This document shows positions 47,076 through 55,303 of a stretch of 62,585 nucleotides of DNA, one piece after another (position 1 is the first letter of the stretch; every line of letters begins with the position of its first letter). Under the pieces are notes generated by a model. That model had not been told where the DNA came from. It saw only the letters and a list, made by a program, of their open reading frames with translations, and did no database searches. Location of the stretch: the IMG/VR virus record IMGVR_UViG_3300031787_000115, positions 1 to 62,585 of that record; one strand, given 5' to 3'. Made by a program: the position numbers and the translations under genes. The stretch is from a virus.

Positions 47076-47875
47076 GTCATGCAATAGCCAGACTCACAAC
47101 CGTCCTGCTCGTCGATCCATTCGGGAGACAGACCCAGCTGGTTGGGGATTGCTTGGTTGATCGGCAGGCCCTTGCGAGCGCCAACGCCGCTGATGAACAC
47201 AGAATCGCGGCCCAGCTCCTGTCGCTTGCGGTTCAGATGCTGCTCCAGCAGGGTGACCGCCAGGAACAGATCAGGGCGCTCCTGGCGCATGGCCACCCAC
47301 TGATCGGTCGTCTTGTACGGGCAGAACCAGCAGCTACTCTTGGGCGGCTGGGGTAGGCCAGCGGCAGCAACGATGCGCAGGCATTCGCTGCGGTCAACGC
47401 CCAGCTCAATCAGCGGATAGGCGCTGACGTAGCCGTCACTTTCGCGACTTGGCGTGGCCCGATGCGGCTCGTCGGTGCTGATGCCCTTCCCCAGCGTGCA
47501 GCCGGGGGCGTTGCGCTTGATCCAACGGGCGATCGGCTTGATCTTGAACTCAGTGGTGCAGTTCCGCCGACCAGGCGCACCGTTGCTCATCCGCACCGGG
47601 ATGTTGATGGCCCGGACGGGACGCTGCAGATCCTCAGACAGATCAACTGGCGTGCCATCGCGGCGACAGCGCTGAACGTCAACCCACTCAATCCCGCTTG
47701 CGGCGGCATAAGGCTTAAGCACTTCGGCCACATAGCGCAATGTGCGCGGGTCTTCAGCCTTATCGCCGACGTTGGCAAAGATGAACGTGCGGTAAGGGAT
47801 GCGGCCTTGTGCGGCCAGCACCAGAGCGGCTGTGGATTGAACGCCGCCGCCGCAGCTAAAGATGCACTTGCTCAT
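47072..47875 (-). CDS. PP-loop ATPase of the PAPS-reductase family
   Basis: A 267-residue protein with the adenylation P-loop FSCGGGVQSTAALVL at the start, an NCTTEFKIKPIARWIK segment and a C-terminal SSCWFCPYKTTDQW pair of cysteines. Phages often carry such CysH-like proteins. Some relatives act in sulfur modification of DNA or tRNA. The actual substrate is not known here. It starts a chain of coupled early/middle genes and overlaps both neighbours by ATGA. Confidence 0.75.
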   Translation of the reverse strand: MSKCIFSCGGGVQSTAALVLAAQGRIPYRTFIFANVGDKAEDPRTLRYVAEVLKPYAAASGIEWVDVQRCRRDGTPVDLSEDLQRPVRAINIPVRMSNGAPGRRNCTTEFKIKPIARWIKRNAPGCTLGKGISTDEPHRATPSRESDGYVSAYPLIELGVDRSECLRIVAAAGLPQPPKSSCWFCPYKTTDQWVAMRQERPDLFLAVTLLEQHLNRKRQELGRDSVFISGVGARKGLPINQAIPNQLGLSPEWIDEQDGCESGYCMT

Positions 47876-48048
47876 GCCACCCTCCCCCACTGCCCCTTCG
47901 CCTGCCGGCCAGCGAGTACGTGCTGCGCCCAGCGATCGGCGCGGGCCAGCAGCCAGCGGGTGAGGCGGATGGCGACGGGTTTGACCAGTCCCTCCATCAG
48001 GCACAGGGCGGCGAAGGCATCGAGGGCGACGTGGAGATCAGAGGGCAT
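47872..48048 (-). CDS. 58-residue hypothetical protein
   Basis: The frame begins MPSDLHVALDAFAALCLMEG and continues VKPVAIRLTRWLLARADRW. It resembles a short protein type I associate with cyanobacterial phages. ATGA overlap with the PP-loop gene supports it. One amphipathic or membrane-facing helix is likely. Confidence 0.6.
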   Translation of the reverse strand: MPSDLHVALDAFAALCLMEGLVKPVAIRLTRWLLARADRWAQHVLAGRQAKGQWGRVA

Positions 48049-48440
48049 CACTCCACCTCCCCCTCTGACGATTTGGATGACCGGGCAGTTGCTTCACCAA
48101 ACATTTCACGAATCATTGTCGTGTAGGGCCGGATCTCCCTTGGTGTTGTGCCTTGGCACCTGAGAGCACATAAAACAACTTTGGCTGGCTCCTCCTGTAC
48201 GCCAATGATGGCGGCCAGCATTTTCTTGGCCTTGAAGCCAGCGCCGTACTCAAGCAATCTCAGCTCGCATCCGTGAATAATTCTTCCGTCTGTCAGTTCG
48301 TGCTGCTTGCCATCAAAGAAGGCGACACACGTAAATGGTGTATCGAATGTGCTCATGATGTAAGGCTTGCCAAGGTTCTTGGGCAGCTTGCTCTCAAAGT
48401 CCTGCCTGAGGCGGTTTCTGTCGCTGGTAATTAGCCTCAC
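48048..48440 (-). CDS. Hypothetical protein of lower G+C
   Basis: A 130-residue alpha/beta protein (TPFTCVAFFDGKQHELTDGR). The DNA is clearly A+T-richer than its neighbours, suggesting recent acquisition. Family unknown. The stop shares its last base with the next start. Confidence 0.65.
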   Translation of the reverse strand: MRLITSDRNRLRQDFESKLPKNLGKPYIMSTFDTPFTCVAFFDGKQHELTDGRIIHGCELRLLEYGAGFKAKKMLAAIIGVQEEPAKVVLCALRCQGTTPREIRPYTTMIREMFGEATARSSKSSEGEVE

Positions 48441-48889
48441 GATTCCACCTCCCCGGCGGGCAGGGTGCCAGTAGTGACGAGCCGCAGGAAAGCCTGTTGC
48501 TGGGCGGCCCTGGCAGCGTCTCGGACAGCGGTCCCGGCAGCGTCCCAGACAGCGGTCCTGGCAGCGGTCAGCTCTTCGTTCGACGCCTCACCATTTGCGT
48601 GCCTCGTCGCTACCTCCAGCGCAGCGATGCTGCGCGAGTCGGTCATCAGGTGCTGGACTTGACGGTCACACCAGACGGCGTAGAGACGCCATTCGCGGGC
48701 GTAGCGCGGCTCTGCTCGACAGCACCACAAAGCGTCACCGAGGCCAACGGCCTCGACAATCTGCGCATAGCTGATGGGTTCATCGTCCGGGACGACCTTG
48801 CCGGCGGCGGCCAGTGCTCGGGCTTTGCCTTCGTCGCAGGGATTAGCGGCCCAGATTCTGTTGAGCGTGGTGGTCAGGGGGTAGGTCAT
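48437..48889 (-). CDS. Hypothetical protein
   Basis: A 150-residue protein starting MTYPLTTTLNRIWAANPCDE, followed by a helical body (YAQIVEAVGLGDALWCCRAE). The opening resembles a recurrent phage protein type. A low-complexity Ala/Arg repeat (TAARTAVWDAAGTAVRDAAR) lies near the C-terminus. Function unknown. Confidence 0.65.
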   Translation of the reverse strand: MTYPLTTTLNRIWAANPCDEGKARALAAAGKVVPDDEPISYAQIVEAVGLGDALWCCRAEPRYAREWRLYAVWCDRQVQHLMTDSRSIAALEVATRHANGEASNEELTAARTAVWDAAGTAVRDAARAAQQQAFLRLVTTGTLPAGEVES

Positions 48890-49056
48890 GCCGCCACCTC
48901 CCGCCGGCAGCGGCGGTGCCTGGCGGTGAACTCGTCTGACAGACCCACCAGCTCGGTCACAGGCATGGGCAGCATCACCCAGTGCTCATCGCCGCAGCAG
49001 AGGCAGCGGAGGCGCGGGGGCTGCTGGGCGTAGTCGAGGATGCAGTGGTCAGGCAT
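48886..49056 (-). CDS. Small Cys/His protein
   Basis: A 56-residue protein with RLRCLCCGDEHW and HRRCRREVAA, a possible zinc site. It overlaps both neighbours. Family not recognised. Confidence 0.6.
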   Translation of the reverse strand: MPDHCILDYAQQPPRLRCLCCGDEHWVMLPMPVTELVGLSDEFTARHRRCRREVAA

Positions 49057-49372
49057 TAGCGATCTCCAGCCCGCCCATGGCTTCACTGATGGCGCTGTAC
49101 TCCTCCGGGGTCAGGCGGCCCGCAGACAAGGCGGCACCAATGACAGCCAGGGCTCGCTGTTGCGGCGTGGGCGCGGGACGGCGGGCGGCGCGGAGCACCT
49201 CGGCGCCGCCAACGATTGCCGTCCATGCGTAGCACGCCTCCAGCTCCGCATCGGCCCCGGCGGCATAGGCCAGGCGGGCGACGTGACCAGCGATGTCGCC
49301 AGGCCGGCGCATGGGGAAAAGCCGGATGGCTTCCGCCAGCCATTCCCCGAACTGCTCGGGTGTGGGTTGCAT
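49049..49372 (-). CDS. Hypothetical helical protein
   Basis: A 107-residue protein (PEQFGEWLAEAIRLFPMRRP, then SAGRLTPEEYSAISEAMGGL). GTG at 49384 would overlap the upstream stop as GTGA; ATG at 49372 is the alternative used here. Confidence 0.65.
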   Translation of the reverse strand: MQPTPEQFGEWLAEAIRLFPMRRPGDIAGHVARLAYAAGADAELEACYAWTAIVGGAEVLRAARRPAPTPQQRALAVIGAALSAGRLTPEEYSAISEAMGGLEIANA

Positions 49373-49380
49373 GGGGTGGT

Positions 49381-49584
49381 TCACGGTGCCTCCGGCAGGG
49401 GTGGATGGTCGGGCAGGGGCTGCCACCAGGCGGGGAACATGACGTGCTCCTCTCGATTCACCCATGCGGCCGGGAAAAGATCAAAGGCGCGGGGCTCCCA
49501 TCGCACGATCTCGATTGCGTCGTAGTCGCTGGCCAGGATCTCGGTCCCGTCCGTGGGTGCGGTGTCGATCGGTTGCCAGGTCAT
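49381..49584 (-). CDS. DUF551-type protein
   Basis: A 67-residue protein with the family start WQPIDTAPTDGTEILA and the family-type ending WWQPLPDHPPLPEAP. Such proteins are common in phages and of unknown role. A second copy of the ending is found at 50512-50601. Confidence 0.72.
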   Translation of the reverse strand: MTWQPIDTAPTDGTEILASDYDAIEIVRWEPRAFDLFPAAWVNREEHVMFPAWWQPLPDHPPLPEAP

Positions 49585-49757
49585 CGGCCCCACCAGCAGC
49601 GGCCCCAGGCGTTGTTCTCGGTGTCGGAGTTGACCCACTTGACGCGACCGATGCGCCCGGAGTCCTCACGGGCCGAGAACACGGGCCAGTGCGGGGCATG
49701 GGCTGGGTGCCACATGAACAGGACACGGGCGATCCTGTTGTTGAGCCTGTAGAGCAT
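49581..49757 (-). CDS. Small protein with a strong ribosome site
   Basis: A 58-residue protein (MLYRLNNRIARVLFMWHPAH). ATG at 49757 was chosen over 49790 because AAGGAGG lies 7 nt upstream, the best Shine-Dalgarno in this cluster. Possible membrane-associated helix. Function unknown. Confidence 0.6.
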   Translation of the reverse strand: MLYRLNNRIARVLFMWHPAHAPHWPVFSAREDSGRIGRVKWVNSDTENNAWGRCWWGR

Positions 49758-49786
49758 TGATCCTCCTTGGGGTTTGATTCTGTAGC

Positions 49787-50026
49787 TCATGGATCCACCT
49801 TCCGCCAGTCGCCATAGGCCCCGACCGGGCTGGCGGTCTCATGGGGCTCCGACCACTCGGGGCGGTTGTTGTTGCGGGTGCTGCTGGCCCAGACCGCGAT
49901 CTGCTCGCCGTGCCACAGCAGGGTGCGGCGGTACTCGACCCAGGGGCCACGGGGGAACTGCTGGCGCATGGTGATGGTGTCGCCAGGGCGGAGGCGCATG
50001 GTGTTGATGCGTTCGATGTCAGCCAT
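49787..50026 (-). CDS. Hypothetical protein
   Basis: A 79-residue beta-type protein (RLRPGDTITMRQQFPRGPWV, RTLLWHGEQIAVWASSTRNN). It overlaps the upstream gene by 8 bases. Family unknown. Confidence 0.62.
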   Translation of the reverse strand: MADIERINTMRLRPGDTITMRQQFPRGPWVEYRRTLLWHGEQIAVWASSTRNNNRPEWSEPHETASPVGAYGDWRKVDP

Positions 50027-50267
50027 GGTCGCCCCCCGGTCCCTTGCGCAGCTCTTTGCAGATGGCATTCCGGCGAATGTTTGGTCTTTGAATCAGATCC
50101 TTGTAGGCGGCAATAACAGAAGCGGCTAAAAGTCGATCTTTCATGGAAAAGTGAGTAATTTCATGGTCGTATCGAAGGCAGTGTTCCACGTCGTCAAGGC
50201 GACTGCATGGAACGGGCCAGCACATGCCGTCGAAGTTGCGAAAGGGCGCTGGTGTGGCCTCAGTCAT
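50019..50267 (-). CDS. Hypothetical protein of lower G+C
   Basis: An 82-residue protein (FRNFDGMCWPVPCSRLDDVE, then HFSMKDRLLAASVIAAYKDL). The 3' half is A+T-richer than the neighbours. ATGA overlap upstream. Confidence 0.62.
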   Translation of the reverse strand: MTEATPAPFRNFDGMCWPVPCSRLDDVEHCLRYDHEITHFSMKDRLLAASVIAAYKDLIQRPNIRRNAICKELRKGPGGDHG

Positions 50268-50515
50268 TCGCCCCGCTCCGCACGGTCGGCCTCTGCGGTG
50301 AGCAGGGCGCGGAGGTGTTGGCGTTCTCGCCAACGGTGCAGCTGTGGATCGTGCATTTGGTGAACGACGCCTTTCTCGTCCGGCACAAGCCAGTCCCGCA
50401 CGGCGCGGATCTCGGCGGCGGTGGCGTGACGGATCGATGCCAAACGGGCGCCTTCAGAGTTGTATCGCGCTTGCGTCATCACCTGCCACAACGGCGGGCG
50501 GTTGGGGGTGGTCAT
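50264..50515 (-). CDS. Hypothetical protein
   Basis: An 83-residue helical, charged protein (ATAAEIRAVRDWLVPDEKGV, RWRERQHLRALLTAEADRAE). It is coupled to the mini-gene upstream by ATGA. Confidence 0.62.
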   Translation of the reverse strand: MTTPNRPPLWQVMTQARYNSEGARLASIRHATAAEIRAVRDWLVPDEKGVVHQMHDPQLHRWRERQHLRALLTAEADRAERGE

Positions 50516-50601
50516 GGCTGGGGCTCCTCCCAGGGCAGTGGTGGATGATCGGGCAGCGGTTGCCAGCTATGTGGATAGAAATAGCGGAAGTCCGTGCTCA
50601 T
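50512..50601 (-). CDS. 29-residue DUF551 C-terminal remnant
   Basis: The frame MSTDFRYFYPHSWQPLPDHP ends PPLPWEEPQP. SWQPLPDHPPLP matches the end of the DUF551-type protein at 49381. ATGA overlaps on both sides keep it in the operon, so it may still be translated. Confidence 0.5.
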   Translation of the reverse strand: MSTDFRYFYPHSWQPLPDHPPLPWEEPQP

Positions 50602-50972
50602 CGCCCCACCCCCAGCCCACGGGCTTCAGCTTCGCTCAGCTCCCGGATGCCATCCACCCGGGCCATGGCGTAGCGGCTGGCGGCGATGTCGATGGCGTCC
50701 CGCAGGCTGGCGGCGCGGATGGTGCAGCGGATGGGGCGGCCAGCGGTGAGCGGCACCTCCAGGGCCCAGAGGCTGCCGAGGGAGCGGAACTGGGGGCCGA
50801 GGACCGGGGCGTCCTTGCGGGGGCGTTGTCGCTCCTCGGCGATGTTGGGATTGAGATCGGAGATTGGCATGGTGGTGGTGGGTGGGGTGAGCAGAAAGGC
50901 GCCGGTGCCGGCGGTGGGGTGGCAGGGGTCGGGCAGGGGTGGCGGGTACCAGGTGCCGGTGGTGGTGCTCAT
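50598..50972 (-). CDS. Hypothetical protein with Pro-rich leader segment
   Basis: A 124-residue frame. The first 34 residues (GTWYPPPLPDPCHPTAGTGA) resemble the mini-frame at 52538-52753. The body starts at an internal ATG (50870, MPISDLNPNIAEERQRPRKD) that directly follows a CACCCACCACCACC leader. Either start may be used. Family unknown. Confidence 0.55.
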   Translation of the reverse strand: MSTTTGTWYPPPLPDPCHPTAGTGAFLLTPPTTTMPISDLNPNIAEERQRPRKDAPVLGPQFRSLGSLWALEVPLTAGRPIRCTIRAASLRDAIDIAASRYAMARVDGIRELSEAEARGLGVGR

Positions 50973-51490
50973 GCCGCCACATCTCGGTTCACTGGCTCCA
51001 CCCACGGCAGGCCGATTAACTCGAACAGTTGCCGCTCTGTGGTGGTGGGAACGACTCGGCCAGCGAAGTCGCGCAGCAGGCCTCCTTCAGAGCGATAGCC
51101 AGCGCGCACCCATGCGCGGGCCAGTACCTGATGGCTCCAGGCGGCGGAGCCAGTGCGGATCGCCAGCTGGAGGCCGAATCCGCGAGGATCTGGCATGAAC
51201 AGGTCCACTTTCATCCCGCTGGGATGCAATCGCTGCGTGTAGCGGCAGGGAAGCTCGCCCCTGATTTTTTCCCACTGCTCCACTACCAGGGCGACGCCGG
51301 AGCGGAATAGAGGTGACGCATCGTAGTTCGCCGGGAGGCAAACAATTTCAATATCTCCGATGGTAGGCCGCTGGCGACGAATGCTGCCGGCAATTTCGAT
51401 CTGCTCGCAATGCGGTCCCAATTCAGCCACGATGCCGCTGGCGATATTTAGAGCCTGGGCCAGGGGGCGGCGGGTGTTGGTGGTGCTCAT
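50969..51490 (-). CDS. PolX/Pol-beta-like nucleotidyltransferase
   Basis: A 173-residue protein with the nucleotidyltransferase pattern IEIAGSIRRQRPTIGDIEIV and the later KVDLFMP aspartate. A C-terminal part (LAIRTGSAAWSHQVLARAWV, ending GLPWVEP) matches the Pol-beta palm end. It is a reduced form without the usual N-terminal lyase domain. It could fill gaps or modify ends. It is coupled to dnaN. Confidence 0.72.
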   Translation of the reverse strand: MSTTNTRRPLAQALNIASGIVAELGPHCEQIEIAGSIRRQRPTIGDIEIVCLPANYDASPLFRSGVALVVEQWEKIRGELPCRYTQRLHPSGMKVDLFMPDPRGFGLQLAIRTGSAAWSHQVLARAWVRAGYRSEGGLLRDFAGRVVPTTTERQLFELIGLPWVEPVNRDVAA

Positions 51491-52653
51491 GCCGCCACCC
51501 CCTGCCGGCTGGCCTTGACGGGAGCGGGGTCAGCCTCGCGCACCTGAATCGGCATCACCAGGTAGGTCATGGTGTCGATGCCATCCACGGGCACCAGCAC
51601 TGCCGGGGTGGTGGGGCTGTTGGCCTGGAGGGCGACGCGATCGGTGGCCATGGCCTTCAGGCCATCGAGGAGGTAGCGGACATTGAAGGCGATCGCCAGA
51701 TCGGCCCCGGTGATGTCAGCGGCCAGGGTTTCGGAACCCGAGCCGACGTCCTGGGCATCAGCGCGCAGGGTGCAGAGGCCAGCGGCGGCATCAGCGGCGA
51801 GCTTGATGACGTTGCTGTGCTGATCGGCCAGGACCGCCACACGATCGAGCGCAGCAGTGAAGGCCCGGCGGTCCACCTCGACCCGGATGTCGAAGCTGGG
51901 GGGCAGCAGCTGGCGGTAGTTGGGGTAGGTGCCGTCGAGCGTGCGGGTGATCAGGGTGTGGTCGCCGGTGCGGACCACCAGCTGACCAGCGGCGGCGGTG
52001 AGCTGGAGGGGGCCAGCGGCAGGAGCCAGCAGACGCTCCAGCTCCCGCAGCGAGCGGGCGGGGACGGTGGCCGCGAACGGTTCAGCGGCGGCATCATCCA
52101 TGCCATCGGTGACAGCGAGGATCGCCAGGCGGTGGCCATCGGTGGCGGCGCATTCCATCCCCAGGGGCCCGACCTGCAGGTGCGCACCGGTCAGCAGTTG
52201 CTTGGACTCATCGGTGGCGGCAGCGCCAAGGGTGGCGCGCAGGCTGCGGGCCAGGGCATCGGCGCTGATCTCCAGCGGTGTGCCGGTGACGGTAGGCAGG
52301 TCGGGGTAGTCGGCGGCGGGCATACCCCGGACGGTGTAGGTGCCGCTGTTGCTGGAGAGCTCCGCCTGATCGCCGTCGAGCTGTTGCACGCCGATGGGTG
52401 AATCAGCAGGCAGACGGCCCACGATGTCGGAGAGGAGGCGAGCGGGGAGGGTGATGGCGCCGGGGGTGAGGACGGCGGCGGGGATGGTGGTGGTGATGCC
52501 GAGGGACAAGTCGTAACCGGTGAGGGTCAGACCGTCGTCAGAGGCGGAAAGGAGGACGTTCGCCAGGACCGGGTGCGAAGGGCGGGAGGCGATGGCGCGG
52601 GAGACCAGCTGCAGGGCGGTGGTCAGCTGAGCCTGGGAGGTGGTGAAGTGCAT
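51487..52653 (-). CDS. dnaN: DNA polymerase III beta sliding clamp
   Basis: A 388-residue clamp of full bacterial length with three repeats of the fold: MHFTTSQAQLTTALQLVSRA, then DESKQLLTGAHLQVG and CAATDGHRLAIL, then the C-terminal MTYLVMPIQVR peptide characteristic of bacterial DnaN and close to cyanobacterial forms. No phage polymerase gene is seen, so it would serve or redirect the host polymerase. Acquisition from a host is likely. Confidence 0.92.
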   Translation of the reverse strand: MHFTTSQAQLTTALQLVSRAIASRPSHPVLANVLLSASDDGLTLTGYDLSLGITTTIPAAVLTPGAITLPARLLSDIVGRLPADSPIGVQQLDGDQAELSSNSGTYTVRGMPAADYPDLPTVTGTPLEISADALARSLRATLGAAATDESKQLLTGAHLQVGPLGMECAATDGHRLAILAVTDGMDDAAAEPFAATVPARSLRELERLLAPAAGPLQLTAAAGQLVVRTGDHTLITRTLDGTYPNYRQLLPPSFDIRVEVDRRAFTAALDRVAVLADQHSNVIKLAADAAAGLCTLRADAQDVGSGSETLAADITGADLAIAFNVRYLLDGLKAMATDRVALQANSPTTPAVLVPVDGIDTMTYLVMPIQVREADPAPVKASRQGVAA

Positions 52654-52753
52654 GGAGGAGGCTGCCGCCGGTGCCGGCGGAGGGGTGGTAGGTGGTGGGG
52701 AGGAGCTGATCGATCAGGGCGGTGGGCGGATACCAGGTGCCGGCGGTGTTCAT
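52538..52753 (-). CDS. Pro-rich mini-frame overlapping dnaN start
   Basis: MNTAGTWYPPTALIDQLLPT, then YHPSAGTGGSLL, resembles the leader segment of the frame at 50972. After about 30 residues it runs out of frame into dnaN and looks like shadow coding. A short translated leader of dnaN is possible. Confidence 0.3.
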   Translation of the reverse strand: MNTAGTWYPPTALIDQLLPTTYHPSAGTGGSLLHALHHLPGSADHRPAAGLPRHRLPPFAPGPGERPPFRL

Positions 52754-52965
52754 TGGCTGTCTCGGCGTTCAGCCAGCGCGCTGAGCACTTGACCTGCGGG
52801 CACGCTCAGCACTCGTTCGCGGTAGTTGAAGCGGTGCGCTTCAGGCGGCGGCGGAGCCGATGGCAGCCAGTCGGCCTGCACATCGGACCACTGCCGCCAG
52901 CAACCGGCCACGTAAGCCCACCGGTGCGGGCCGAGGGTGGCGTGGTCGAGGTGGGAGCCGGTCAT
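52750..52965 (-). CDS. Hypothetical protein
   Basis: A 71-residue protein rich in Trp and His (RWAYVAGCWRQWSDVQADWL). ATGA overlap with the methyltransferase upstream. Family unknown. Confidence 0.6.
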   Translation of the reverse strand: MTGSHLDHATLGPHRWAYVAGCWRQWSDVQADWLPSAPPPPEAHRFNYRERVLSVPAGQVLSALAERRDSQ

Positions 52966-53942
52966 GCCACCGACTCCGCAAGGTGTTCGGCCAGGTCGAA
53001 CAGCTCGACCTGGTCCGGCTCGCGTGTGTCTTCCACGGCGATCGCCATGTTCCGCACGGCCTGGTTGAAGTAGCTCTCCTTCAGCTCGATGCCGATGCCA
53101 CGGCGACCGAGGGACACAGCTCCGTAGACCTCGCTGCCTACACCCATGAAGGGGGTCAGGACGGTCTCGCCGGGGTTGGAGCGCAGGCAGATGGCCCGGT
53201 CGATCACGTCCAGTTGCAGGGGGTGGACGTGCTTCTCGTCATCAGGGTCCTTGCTGTCGCGGAACGGCAGCACCCGGCCCATGCTGATGTCGTCCCAGAT
53301 CGAGGAGGCGTAGCGGCGCCAGATCCAGTGGCTGTAGCGGTTCTCCGTCTGCTTTCCCTTCCAGCCCCTGTAGCGCAGCAGCTCCTGAGGGATCGGGCAC
53401 TCGCCGGCGTAGTGGTCGAGGCCCGTGGGATTGGCGATCGGGATGGGGTTGGTGCCGCTGCGGCGGAAGATCAGCAGATAATCAGCGGAGGCAACGCCAG
53501 CGAAGGCGGCATCGTCAACGATGGTCTTGTGGGCCAGGTTCTTGACCATCGTCCGGTTGCGAACCCACAGGGGCTCCTTCCAGATCGTGTGTCGGGCGAC
53601 GTAGTGCCAGCCGTGGGCCTCGTGCAGGGCAATAATCTTGCCGGGCAGGTCCATGAGGGAGTCCTGGCCGCTGTTACCCGATGGGATGTCTGTGCAGTGA
53701 ACAGCCGTCAGGCGACCCGGAAGGGTCAGGCGGTGCAGCTCTTTGACCACGTAGCCGTAGTGGCTCATGAACTGGTCGTAGTCGCTGCAGTTGCTGATGT
53801 CGCGCTCGTTGGAGCTGTAGACATACAGCCCAGCGAAGGGTGGGCTGTAGATGGAGAAGTGGACAGACTCACCTGGGAGTCCGCGCATCACCTCGATGCA
53901 GTCGCCGTTGTAGATGGCGTAACGGTCCGTGATGACATCCAT
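52962..53942 (-). CDS. DNA methyltransferase (N4/N6 amino type)
   Basis: A 326-residue enzyme with the cat motif SIYSPPFAGL (SPP type, as in many N4-cytosine enzymes) near the N-terminus and the SAM site LTPFMGVGSEVYGAVSLGRR near the C-terminus, so beta-like order. Motifs around NGDCIEVMRGLPGESVHFSI support it. Its start lies 55 bases inside the helicase gene. It may protect phage DNA from restriction or mark replication sites. No partner nuclease is seen. Confidence 0.82.
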   Translation of the reverse strand: MDVITDRYAIYNGDCIEVMRGLPGESVHFSIYSPPFAGLYVYSSNERDISNCSDYDQFMSHYGYVVKELHRLTLPGRLTAVHCTDIPSGNSGQDSLMDLPGKIIALHEAHGWHYVARHTIWKEPLWVRNRTMVKNLAHKTIVDDAAFAGVASADYLLIFRRSGTNPIPIANPTGLDHYAGECPIPQELLRYRGWKGKQTENRYSHWIWRRYASSIWDDISMGRVLPFRDSKDPDDEKHVHPLQLDVIDRAICLRSNPGETVLTPFMGVGSEVYGAVSLGRRGIGIELKESYFNQAVRNMAIAVEDTREPDQVELFDLAEHLAESVA

Positions 53943-55303
53943 GATGGGAGCTTGATGGGGGTGTTGGGATAGGCGGTGCGCTGGATTTCCAGCGAGTGGT
54001 TCATCTCGGTGACGAGGCTGGAGAACATGCGCTCGGCTTGCTGCCGCTTGCGGTGCAGGTTCTCCATGATTCGGCGTTCACCTTCGGTGAGCACGATGTC
54101 AACGGTGACCGGCCGCTTCTGGCCGAACCGCCAGCAGCGCCGAACCGACTGGTAATACTGCTCGAAGCTGTGAGACGGGAAGTAGGTGATGTGGTTGCAG
54201 TGCTGGAAGTTCAGCCCCCAGGCCCCGATCTTGGGTTTGGTGATCAGAACGCGGGCGCGACCTTCGGCGAAGTCGATCAACCGCCGCTCCTTCACCTCGT
54301 CACGATCCGACCCGGACACCTGAATGGCGCCGGGGATCAACTGCTCCAGCAGATCACCCTCCTCGTTGAGGTGGCACCAGACCAGGGCAGGCTCTCCTGT
54401 GCTGGCCACCATGGCGGCGGCCTGTTCGCAGCGCTCGCGGACGGTGCGCTTCTTCTCGGCCCGCTGTTCCCGCAGGTCTGTGGCCGGAAGCGCAAACAGC
54501 ATCCCCTCGGGCACTGTCTCGGTGGCAATCAGGTGGTCCACCTCCCGCAGGGGTGGCAGGGAGAAGCGGCCGTCATGGAAGCCCAGATCAGAGGGCTTGC
54601 GGCAGGCTCGGGCCCAGCTGGTGACCCATCGCCAGAACGGGGTCTCTGCGTGCCCCTTGAACCGCCATTTCGGAGCCTCTCCGTACATGCGCCGGCTGGT
54701 GAGGTTGTTCTGGTCGTTCTTGAAGAACCGGGCCATCATGTCCATGTGGCCCATGTAGCCCAGGGCTTCGGAGCTGGTGCCGAGTTCGATGAAGTCGTTT
54801 GGGGCGGCGGTAGCGGTGGCCAGGAGGCGATAGGGCACCTTCCGCATGAACCCGGTTATCTCATTGCGGCGGGCCCCGTCGAAGCTCTTGAGGATGCTGG
54901 ACTCGTCGCACACCACTCCAGCGAAGTCGGCCGGGTTGAAGTGCTCCAACCGCTCGTAGTTGGTGATCACGATCCGACCTGGGACGCTGCCGTCGCTGCT
55001 GCGGTGGCATTCGATCCCGAACTTCTCACCCTCGCGGATGGTCTGCGGCCCCACAGCGAGAGGCGTCAGGATCAGGACCGGGCGATCGGTGTAGCGGGCC
55101 ACGTTCTCAGCCCAGGTGAGCTGCATGGCGGTCTTGCCCAGGCCGCAGTCCGCGAAGATCGCGGCGCGACCCTTGCGGACAGCCCAGTCCACAAGAGAGC
55201 GCTGGAAGTCGAACAGAGCATCCGGCATCCAGACCGGCTCGAAGCCATGGGCGGCGCCCGTGTGGATCTTCTGCTCCAGGAAGTCGCGGTAGGCGGTGCT
55301 CAC
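53888..55303 (-). CDS. SNF2-like DEAD/DEAH helicase
   Basis: A 471-residue superfamily 2 helicase: Walker A FADCGLGKTAMQLTWAE, motif II VVCDESSILKS, motif III-like LLATATAAPND, and motif VI QSVRRCWRFGQKRPVTVDIV. GTG start overlapping the upstream stop. Phage helicases of this kind often adjoin a methyltransferase, as here, but the pairing has no settled function. Confidence 0.85.
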   Translation of the reverse strand: MSTAYRDFLEQKIHTGAAHGFEPVWMPDALFDFQRSLVDWAVRKGRAAIFADCGLGKTAMQLTWAENVARYTDRPVLILTPLAVGPQTIREGEKFGIECHRSSDGSVPGRIVITNYERLEHFNPADFAGVVCDESSILKSFDGARRNEITGFMRKVPYRLLATATAAPNDFIELGTSSEALGYMGHMDMMARFFKNDQNNLTSRRMYGEAPKWRFKGHAETPFWRWVTSWARACRKPSDLGFHDGRFSLPPLREVDHLIATETVPEGMLFALPATDLREQRAEKKRTVRERCEQAAAMVASTGEPALVWCHLNEEGDLLEQLIPGAIQVSGSDRDEVKERRLIDFAEGRARVLITKPKIGAWGLNFQHCNHITYFPSHSFEQYYQSVRRCWRFGQKRPVTVDIVLTEGERRIMENLHRKRQQAERMFSSLVTEMNHSLEIQRTAYPNTPIKLPSWMSSRTVTPSTTATASR

